In this document: positions 22,542 to 28,017 of the stretch, piece after piece
Numbering within the stretch: position 1 is the stretch's first letter
Layout: the number at the start of each line of letters is the position of its first letter
Assembly: GCA_040512755.1 (NCBI GenBank)
Contig: JBEVEP010000118.1
Location: forward strand, 1-28,017
Origin: JBEVEP01 sp040512755
GTDB lineage: Bacteria > Pseudomonadota > Alphaproteobacteria > Rhizobiales > Rhizobiaceae
Length of the DNA: 28,017 bases
Direction of reading: 5' to 3'
The notes under the pieces: model-generated
Databases searched by the model: none
What the model saw: only the letters and a program-made list of their open reading frames with translations
Told to the model about the DNA's origin: nothing
Program-made: the position numbers and the translations under genes

Positions 22542-23782
22542 CCGAAGAACTTTCGCGCCTTTTCCAGCGCCTCAACCAGAACGTCGACTTCCTGCTTCGT
22601 ATTATACATCCCGAACGATGCCCTGCATGTGGAGGTGACGCCAAAGCGTTTCAACAGGGGTTGCGCGCAATGGGTGCCCGCGCGCACTGCCACACCCTGG
22701 CGATCGATGACCATCGAAACATCATGCGCGTGGATGCCCTGCAATTCGAAGGAAATGATGGCGCCCTTGCCTGGAGCATCGCCGAAGATCCGCAGCGAAT
22801 TGATCGACCGGAGGCGCTCGTGCGCATAGGCCTTCAGATCTGCCTCGTGAGCGGCGATACGTTCCCGGCCGATGCCGTCCATATAGTCGAGCGCGGCGCC
22901 AAGGCCGATCGCCTGCACGATTGGCGGTGTTCCCGCCTCGAAACGGTGGGGCGGATCGTTGTAAGTGACTTTATCCTCAGTCACTTCCAGGATCATCTCG
23001 CCGCCGCCATGGAACGGCCGCATGCGGTCCAGCATCTCCTTGCGGCCGTAAAGCACGCCAATGCCGGACGGCCCGTAGACCTTGTGGCCGGTGAACACGA
23101 AGAAGTCGCAGCCGATGTCCTGCACGTCGACCGGCAGATGGACAGCGCTCTGGCTGCCGTCAACGAGAACCGGAATTCCCCGCGCATGAGCGATCCGGAC
23201 GATTTCCTTGATCGGCGTCACTGTGCCCAGCGCATTGGACATGTGCGTGATGGCAACGAGCTTCGTGCGCGAGGTAAGCCGCTTCTCGAACTCCTCGACG
23301 TGGAGCACGCCTAAATCGTCCACCGGCACCCAGACCAACTTCGCGCCCTGACGCTCCCGGATGAAATGCCATGGAACGATGTTGGAGTGGTGTTCCATAA
23401 TCGAGAGCACGATTTGGTCGTCCTGCCCGATATTGGGCATGCCGAAGCCGTAGGCGACCGTGTTGATCGCGGAAGTGGTGTTGCTCGTGAACACGATTTC
23501 CTCAGCGCTTCCAGCGTTCAGGAAACGCCGAACGGTTTCGCGCGCCTTCTCATAGGCGTCGGTTGCGGCGTTGGAAAGGAAATGAAGGCCGCGATGAACA
23601 TTCGCATATTCATTGCGGTAGGCATGGTCGATGGTGTCAAGCACGACCTTGGGCTTTTGCGCCGACGCCCCGTTGTCGAGATAGACGAGCGGCTTGCCGT
23701 AGACCTCGCGCGACAGGATCGGGAAGTCGCGACGGATCGCCTCGACATCATAGGGTTCCGCGATTTTTGCCGGCGCGTTCAT
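22538..23782 (-). CDS. sufS: Cysteine desulfurase SufS
   Basis: A 414-residue pyridoxal-phosphate enzyme that takes sulfur from cysteine and passes it to the SufBCD scaffold. The PLP lysine is Lys234 in FTGHKVYGPSG, MEHHSNIVPW is the conserved histidine region, and the active-site cysteine is Cys386 in STCRASFGMYNT, the type II (SufS) arrangement. The start is the ATG at 23782, three bases after the sufD stop, and it overlaps sufT at its end. No SufE gene is in the window, so its sulfur acceptor protein is elsewhere or absent. Confidence 0.97.
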   Translation of the reverse strand: MNAPAKIAEPYDVEAIRRDFPILSREVYGKPLVYLDNGASAQKPKVVLDTIDHAYRNEYANVHRGLHFLSNAATDAYEKARETVRRFLNAGSAEEIVFTSNTTSAINTVAYGFGMPNIGQDDQIVLSIMEHHSNIVPWHFIRERQGAKLVWVPVDDLGVLHVEEFEKRLTSRTKLVAITHMSNALGTVTPIKEIVRIAHARGIPVLVDGSQSAVHLPVDVQDIGCDFFVFTGHKVYGPSGIGVLYGRKEMLDRMRPFHGGGEMILEVTEDKVTYNDPPHRFEAGTPPIVQAIGLGAALDYMDGIGRERIAAHEADLKAYAHERLRSINSLRIFGDAPGKGAIISFELQGIHAHDVSMVIDRQGVAVRAGTHCAQPLLKRFGVTSTCRASFGMYNTKQEVDVLVEALEKARKFFG

Positions 23783-23785
23783 TCA

Positions 23786-25054
23786 TCACCCATGTGTGAC
23801 AAACCAATGATCGAGCCGCGCTTCGAGCGCATCCACCACCTGCTCATTGTCCAGCTCCTCGATCACTTCAGCGAGGAACGCCTTCACCAACAGGCCGCGC
23901 GCGGTCTTTTCGTCAATGCCCCGGGACATCAGGTAGAACAGGTGATTGTGGTCGATCTCGGTCACGGTCGCTCCGTGGCCGCACTGCACATCGTCGGCGA
24001 AAATCTCGAGCTCCGGCTTGGTTGAGAACTCGCCGTCATCCGAGAGCAACAGCGTGTTGCAGGCCATTTTCGCGTCGGTCTTCTGCGCCGGCTGATGCAC
24101 GTTGATGCGCCCCTGGAACACGCCCCGAGCCCTGCCGGTCACGATGTTGCGGATGAGTTCGCGCGAACCGGTATGCGGAACCGTGTGGTCCAGCACCATC
24201 GTCACGTCGGTATGCGTGTCGCCGGACAGAAGGTTGACGCCGCGGAGCTGAAAATCAGACCCCTCGCCGGCCGTGCGGACGCGAACTTCCTGACGGACCA
24301 GTTTTCCACCGGCATTCATGATGAAGAGCGTCAGTCTGGAATCCTTGCCCAATTCCGCGTTGAACTGGCCGAGATGCGTGGCGTCGTCCGATTGATCCTG
24401 CACGATGAGCCACAGGACTTCGGCGCCTTCGCCGACGACCAGATGACTGACCGAAGAAACCAGGGCGGCACCACTGCCAGTCTGACGCTCCACGATGGTG
24501 ACCTTGGCGCCCGCGCCGATCCGCACCGGGAAGCGGCTGTGTGTCTGACCGCCAGCCTGGACATTCTGCAGCTCGATTGGCTTCTCGATCTCGGCTCGCG
24601 CCGCGATGTCGAGGAAATACCCGTCCGCCACGAAAGCTGCGTTCAGCGCACCGACCGCATCGCCGGCTTCCTGCTCGTCAAGAGCCGGCGCAAAGCTGCC
24701 ATCGCGAAGCTTGTCCTCCAGCCTTTGGGCGGTGACACCCTCGATCGAAGGCGTCTTTTCCGTCGACACGCCGTTTAGAACAGCGAATACGGCCGATCCC
24801 TCCAGGACGGCATCGACCTTCTTCGCATCCGCTGCCGGGTCGTGCCGTGGCACGGCCGTCAACAGCCGGCGTAAGTCCGTGTAGTGCCAGGCTTCGATGC
24901 GCTTGGTCGGCAGGCCGGCCTTCAGCCTTTCGATGGCATTGTCGCGCTTGATGGCGACTGCTCCATCGCCAGGCAGTCCGGAAAGACGCTCGTCATAAGC
25001 CTCTATCAGTGCCGTTTCGGCGGCAGTCCGCTGCGGCTGAATCTGAATGTTCAT
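23786..25054 (-). CDS. sufD: Fe-S cluster assembly protein SufD
   Basis: A 422-residue beta-helical scaffold protein that pairs with SufB in the SufBC2D complex. The C-terminal ELEIFADDVQCGHGATVTE holds His360, which aligns with the functional histidine of E. coli SufD at the SufB-SufD interface. The middle is the right-handed beta-helix, with LIRNIVTGRARGVFQGRI typical. The start is the ATG at 25054, because AGGTGA lies about six bases upstream; a GTG at 25063, directly after the sufC stop, is in frame but has no site. Operon order sufC-sufD-sufS. Confidence 0.96.
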   Translation of the reverse strand: MNIQIQPQRTAAETALIEAYDERLSGLPGDGAVAIKRDNAIERLKAGLPTKRIEAWHYTDLRRLLTAVPRHDPAADAKKVDAVLEGSAVFAVLNGVSTEKTPSIEGVTAQRLEDKLRDGSFAPALDEQEAGDAVGALNAAFVADGYFLDIAARAEIEKPIELQNVQAGGQTHSRFPVRIGAGAKVTIVERQTGSGAALVSSVSHLVVGEGAEVLWLIVQDQSDDATHLGQFNAELGKDSRLTLFIMNAGGKLVRQEVRVRTAGEGSDFQLRGVNLLSGDTHTDVTMVLDHTVPHTGSRELIRNIVTGRARGVFQGRINVHQPAQKTDAKMACNTLLLSDDGEFSTKPELEIFADDVQCGHGATVTEIDHNHLFYLMSRGIDEKTARGLLVKAFLAEVIEELDNEQVVDALEARLDHWFVTHG

Positions 25055-25063
25055 GACCGTCAC

Positions 25064-25819
25064 CTACGCCGCCTCGTCGATAAAGCCGGCATAGCCGTTT
25101 GCCTCGAGCTCCACGGCCAGCGACTTGTCGCCGGACTTGATCACCTGCCCCCTGTAGAGCACATGCACACTGTCGGGCACGATGTATTCCAGCAGGCGCT
25201 GGTAGTGCGTGATCACAACGATGGCGCGATCGGGCGAGCGCAGCGCGTTGACGCCATCGGCAACGATCTTCAGCGCATCGATGTCCAGACCGGAATCCGT
25301 TTCGTCCAGAACACAGAGCTTCGGCTCCAGAAGCTTCATCTGCAGGATTTCGGCGCGCTTCTTCTCGCCACCCGAAAAGCCCACATTCAGCGGCCGCTTC
25401 AGCATGCTCATGTCCATGTTAAGCGACGAAGCCGCCTCCTTCACCTTCTTCAGGAACTCGGGAACTTTCAGCGGCTCTTCGTCACGCGCCTTGCGCTGCG
25501 CATTCATCGCGACCTTGAGAAATTCCATCGTCGCAACGCCCGGTATTTCCATCGGATACTGAAAGGCAAGGAAGATGCCCGCTGCTGCGCGCTCGGCCGG
25601 ATCCATTTCGAGGATCGAGTGACCGTTATAGAGGATGTCGCCTTCAGTCACTTCATAATCGTCCCTGCCAGCGAGCACATACGACAATGTCGATTTGCCG
25701 GAGCCATTCGGGCCCATGATTGCGGCCACCTCACCGGCTTGCACGGTCAGGTTCAGGCCGCGGATGATTTCGGTGCCATCATCGGCGATGCGGGCATGGA
25801 GATTTCTGATTTCGAGCAT
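25064..25819 (-). CDS. sufC: Fe-S cluster assembly ATPase SufC
   Basis: A 251-residue ABC-type ATPase that drives the SufBC2D scaffold. Walker A GPNGSGKS (36-43), ABC signature FSGGEKKR (148-155), Walker B CVLDETDSGLD (169-179) and the switch histidine in VVITHYQRLL. The start is the ATG at 25819 (MLEIRNLHARI), with GGAA and AGGA upstream; a TTG at 25828 is in frame. The stop abuts the sufD ribosome-binding site. A gap of about 90 bases separates it from the cupin gene. Confidence 0.97.
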   Translation of the reverse strand: MLEIRNLHARIADDGTEIIRGLNLTVQAGEVAAIMGPNGSGKSTLSYVLAGRDDYEVTEGDILYNGHSILEMDPAERAAAGIFLAFQYPMEIPGVATMEFLKVAMNAQRKARDEEPLKVPEFLKKVKEAASSLNMDMSMLKRPLNVGFSGGEKKRAEILQMKLLEPKLCVLDETDSGLDIDALKIVADGVNALRSPDRAIVVITHYQRLLEYIVPDSVHVLYRGQVIKSGDKSLAVELEANGYAGFIDEAA

Positions 25820-25910
25820 GTTTTCCAAGTTCCTGTCTGCTATCGGCTTCTACGCCGCCAGGCGAAGCGCAAGAGCTTTTCGCCGCTGAGATTGATCTTT
25901 CCCGGCGCCA

Positions 25911-26405
25911 TCATTTTTCACCGTCATAGTAGCCAAGACTGGAGCCTTGGCGTGCGAGGTGTCGAACCCCACCCTTGCCGGTCGACCAATCAAAGCGGGA
26001 CGTGACGCCAAATTTGCCGGAGTCCGGATATTCTACCACTTCGGTGTCGGTCATCGTGGAAACGCCGAGATACTTGAGGGTGACTGTTCCGGTGTTCAGT
26101 ATCTGGTGCGCATGCTCAGGCCCGCCGGTCGGAGCCGCAAGCACATCGCCTTGCTTCACCGCATACCGCTCCTTGCCGAGGCGATACTCGCCCTCTCCCT
26201 CGATAATGATGAAAAGCTCGTGGATCTGATGGTGCGCGTGGAAGGGAAACGCCTTTTTCCCGGGCTCGACAACATGCAGCATGCAGCCAATGCCCGTCGA
26301 CCCGATCAACTCGCCGAAGCTGCCGATCTTGGCCGCGAAACCTTCGCCGTTGCCCGTGTCGTGCAAAGGCACATCGGCGAGATTTATGACAGGCTTCGCC
26401 GCCAT
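25911..26405 (-). CDS. Cupin-domain protein inserted in the suf operon
   Basis: A 164-residue single-domain cupin. The metal-binding motif 1 is FHAHHQIHELF (His56, His58, Glu63, fitting HxHx4E), and motif 2 PTGGPEHAHQILN gives His98. A mononuclear metal site (Fe, Mn or Zn) is therefore likely. The ATG at 26405 overlaps the sufB stop by one base (TAATG), so it is translated with sufB. It is not one of the core SUF proteins. A role as a small metal-dependent oxygenase, an iron- or redox-sensing factor, or a sugar-type cupin is equally possible; the context points to Fe-S or oxidative-stress biology, but that is inference. Confidence 0.88.
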   Translation of the reverse strand: MAAKPVINLADVPLHDTGNGEGFAAKIGSFGELIGSTGIGCMLHVVEPGKKAFPFHAHHQIHELFIIIEGEGEYRLGKERYAVKQGDVLAAPTGGPEHAHQILNTGTVTLKYLGVSTMTDTEVVEYPDSGKFGVTSRFDWSTGKGGVRHLARQGSSLGYYDGEK

Positions 26406-27925
26406 TATCCCACACTTCCCTCAAGGCTTATGCCGATCAGCTTCTGTGCTTCGACGGCGAATTCCATAGGCAGTTCCTGGATGACTTCCTTGACGAATCC
26501 GTTGACGATCAGCGCGATCGCTTCCTCCTCGGGAATGCCGCGCTGCATGACATAGAACTTCTGATCGTCCGAAATCTTGGACGTTGTCGCCTCGTGCTCG
26601 AACTTGGCCGACGAGTTCTTCGCCTCGATATACGGCACTGTGTGCGCGCCACATTTGTCGCCGATCAACAGGCTGTCGCAGTTGGTGAAGTTGCGAGCGT
26701 TTTCCGCCTTGCGATGCGCCGAAACCTGGCCCCGATAGGTGTTCTGAGAGAAGCCTGCTGCGATGCCCTTGGAGATGATCCGGCTCCTTGTGTTCTTGCC
26801 GAGATGGATCATCTTGGTGCCGCTATCGACCTGCTGGTACCCGTTCGACACCGCGATCGAGTAGAAATTGCCTTGGCTATCGTCGCCGCGCAGAATGCAT
26901 GACGGATATTTCCATGTGATCGCCGATCCGGTTTCGACCTGCGTCCATGAAATCTTCGAACGCGCGCCGCGGCAGTCGCCGCGCTTGGTGACGAAGTTGT
27001 AAATGCCGCCCTTGCCCTGGGCGTCGCCCGGGTACCAGTTCTGGACAGTCGAATATTTGATTTCGGCATCATCCAGAGCAATCAGTTCGACCACAGCCGC
27101 ATGAAGCTGGTTTTCGTCGCGCTGCGGCGCGGTGCAGCCTTCGAGATAAGAAACGTAGGAGCCCTCTTCCGCGATGATCAAGGTACGCTCGAACTGCCCA
27201 GTATTTCGCTCGTTGATGCGGAAATAGGTGGACAGTTCCATCGGGCAGCGAACGCCCTTCGGCACGAAAACGAAAGAGCCGTCGGTAAACACCGCGGAGT
27301 TCAGCGTCGCGTAGAAATTGTCGGTCGTCGGAACGACCGAGCCGAGATATTTCTTCACCAGTTCGGGGTGTTCGCGGATCGCCTCGGAGATCGAGCAGAA
27401 TATCACGCCAGCCTTTGCAAGCTCTTCCTTGAAGGTTGTGACAACCGAAATTGAATCGAAGACAGCGTCGACGGCGACACGGCCCGACTTGTAAACGTTG
27501 TCATTGGCCTCTTCGAGTTCGGAAGCGTCGCCGCTCTTCTGTACGCCCGCCAAAATCTCCTGCTCTTTCAGCGGGATGCCGAGCTTTTCGTAAACTTTGA
27601 GGATTTCCGGATCGATCTCTGCGAGCGACTTCGGGCCGCTCTGGTTTTTCGGCGCGGCGTAGTAGTAAATGTCCTGGAAGTCGATCTTCGGATAATCGAC
27701 GCGCGCCCAAGTGGGCTCTTCGAGCGTCAGCCAGCGGCGAAACGCGCCGAGACGCCATTCGAGCATCCAAGCCGGCTCATTTTTCTTTTCCGAGATGAAA
27801 CGGATGATGTCTTCGCTAAGGCCTTTAGGGGCCTTGTCGGTTTCGATCAGTGTTTCAAAGCCGTATTTGTACTGGTCCACATCGATCTTGCGGACCTGCT
27901 CGATCGTCTCCTGCACAGCAGGCAT
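26405..27925 (-). CDS. sufB: Fe-S cluster assembly protein SufB
   Basis: A 506-residue scaffold subunit on which Fe-S clusters form, using sulfur from SufS. The conserved C-terminal NCDSLLIGDKCGAHTVPYIE contains Cys416, aligned with the cluster-forming cysteine of E. coli SufB. The N-terminal KNEPAWMLEWRL and SVVPTTDNFYATLNSAVF motifs are also diagnostic. The start is the ATG at 27925 with GGAG seven to eight bases upstream. First gene of the minus-strand suf operon. An inverted repeat just upstream may affect its expression. IscR or RirA genes, often upstream in rhizobia, are outside the window. Confidence 0.97.
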   Translation of the reverse strand: MPAVQETIEQVRKIDVDQYKYGFETLIETDKAPKGLSEDIIRFISEKKNEPAWMLEWRLGAFRRWLTLEEPTWARVDYPKIDFQDIYYYAAPKNQSGPKSLAEIDPEILKVYEKLGIPLKEQEILAGVQKSGDASELEEANDNVYKSGRVAVDAVFDSISVVTTFKEELAKAGVIFCSISEAIREHPELVKKYLGSVVPTTDNFYATLNSAVFTDGSFVFVPKGVRCPMELSTYFRINERNTGQFERTLIIAEEGSYVSYLEGCTAPQRDENQLHAAVVELIALDDAEIKYSTVQNWYPGDAQGKGGIYNFVTKRGDCRGARSKISWTQVETGSAITWKYPSCILRGDDSQGNFYSIAVSNGYQQVDSGTKMIHLGKNTRSRIISKGIAAGFSQNTYRGQVSAHRKAENARNFTNCDSLLIGDKCGAHTVPYIEAKNSSAKFEHEATTSKISDDQKFYVMQRGIPEEEAIALIVNGFVKEVIQELPMEFAVEAQKLIGISLEGSVG

Positions 27926-27942
27926 CAGCGCTCTCCATCCAC

Positions 27943-27961
27943 GCCGGGGTCAAGGCCCGGC
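27943..27961. repeat. Inverted repeat in the sufB leader
   Basis: GCCGGG-N7-CCCGGC, 17 bases upstream of the sufB ATG and just before its ribosome-binding site. It resembles the GC-rich palindromic intergenic repeats that are widespread in alphaproteobacteria. It could fold in the sufB mRNA leader. The last 92 bases of the window otherwise hold the suf promoter region, in which I see no clear -35/-10 pair. Confidence 0.45.
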
Positions 27962-28017
27962 AGTTTTCGAACTATGGCACCGCAGTGCGGCGTAAGTTCC
28001 ATATAGTGCCTTTCGCC

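Overview
The window looks like chromosome from an alphaproteobacterium of the order Hyphomicrobiales (Rhizobiales), probably near Mesorhizobium/Phyllobacteriaceae. The reasons are the fused SecD-SecF gene, the serS-surE-pcm-LytM order, the yajC-secDF-Mth938-NDUFAF6-like cluster, the rhizobial suf operon and the tandem DUF1127 genes. Genus is inference only. Most of the window is ordinary housekeeping sequence with dense overlapping operons; no phage, insertion sequence or CRISPR array is visible.

Layout. (1) 1-790, plus strand: two tandem 46-residue DUF1127 genes followed by nine consecutive hairpins, each with CTCCTCC in its loop, arranged as three three-hairpin modules and ended by a terminator. 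This matches the 'cuckoo'/CcsR small-RNA family known downstream of a DUF1127 gene in Rhodobacter, and is the most notable part of the window. (2) 803-2956: a small lipoprotein gene with a Cys-His-Asp pattern, divergent from trmFO (tRNA m5U54 methylation). (3) 2986-6612, minus strand: a secreted SGNH hydrolase, a sterol-desaturase/fatty-acid-hydroxylase membrane protein and a small membrane-anchored protein. (4) 6692-10867, minus: yajC-secDF, then homologues of two mitochondrial complex I assembly factors (NDUFAF3-like Mth938 protein and NDUFAF6-like squalene/phytoene-synthase-fold protein). (5) 11046-16252: a DUF815 AAA+ ATPase (plus), convergent with the minus-strand unit serS-surE-pcm-LysM/LytM lipoprotein. 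(6) 16523-17809: a small lipoprotein, a 27-codon membrane-peptide gene, tRNA-Thr(UGU) and a GFA-family zinc protein. (7) 17926-21507: nadK, a DEAD-box RNA helicase, a TfoX-N protein and a second GFA protein. (8) 21634-27925, minus: the SUF iron-sulfur operon sufB-cupin-sufC-sufD-sufS-sufT, then sufA after a structured 119-base gap.

How the genes work together: SufBCD with SufS builds Fe-S clusters, and SufT and SufA help deliver them. The complex I assembly-factor homologues sit beside the Sec membrane-insertion genes, so Fe-S supply and assembly of a large Fe-S membrane complex are both represented, though not linked in one operon. The DUF1127-plus-hairpin locus would be a stress-responsive post-transcriptional regulator whose loops resemble the anti-Shine-Dalgarno sequence of 16S rRNA.

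Gene ends come from reading frames; starts were re-examined by eye for Shine-Dalgarno spacing and family length. All functional calls rest on motif recognition, since no search was possible.
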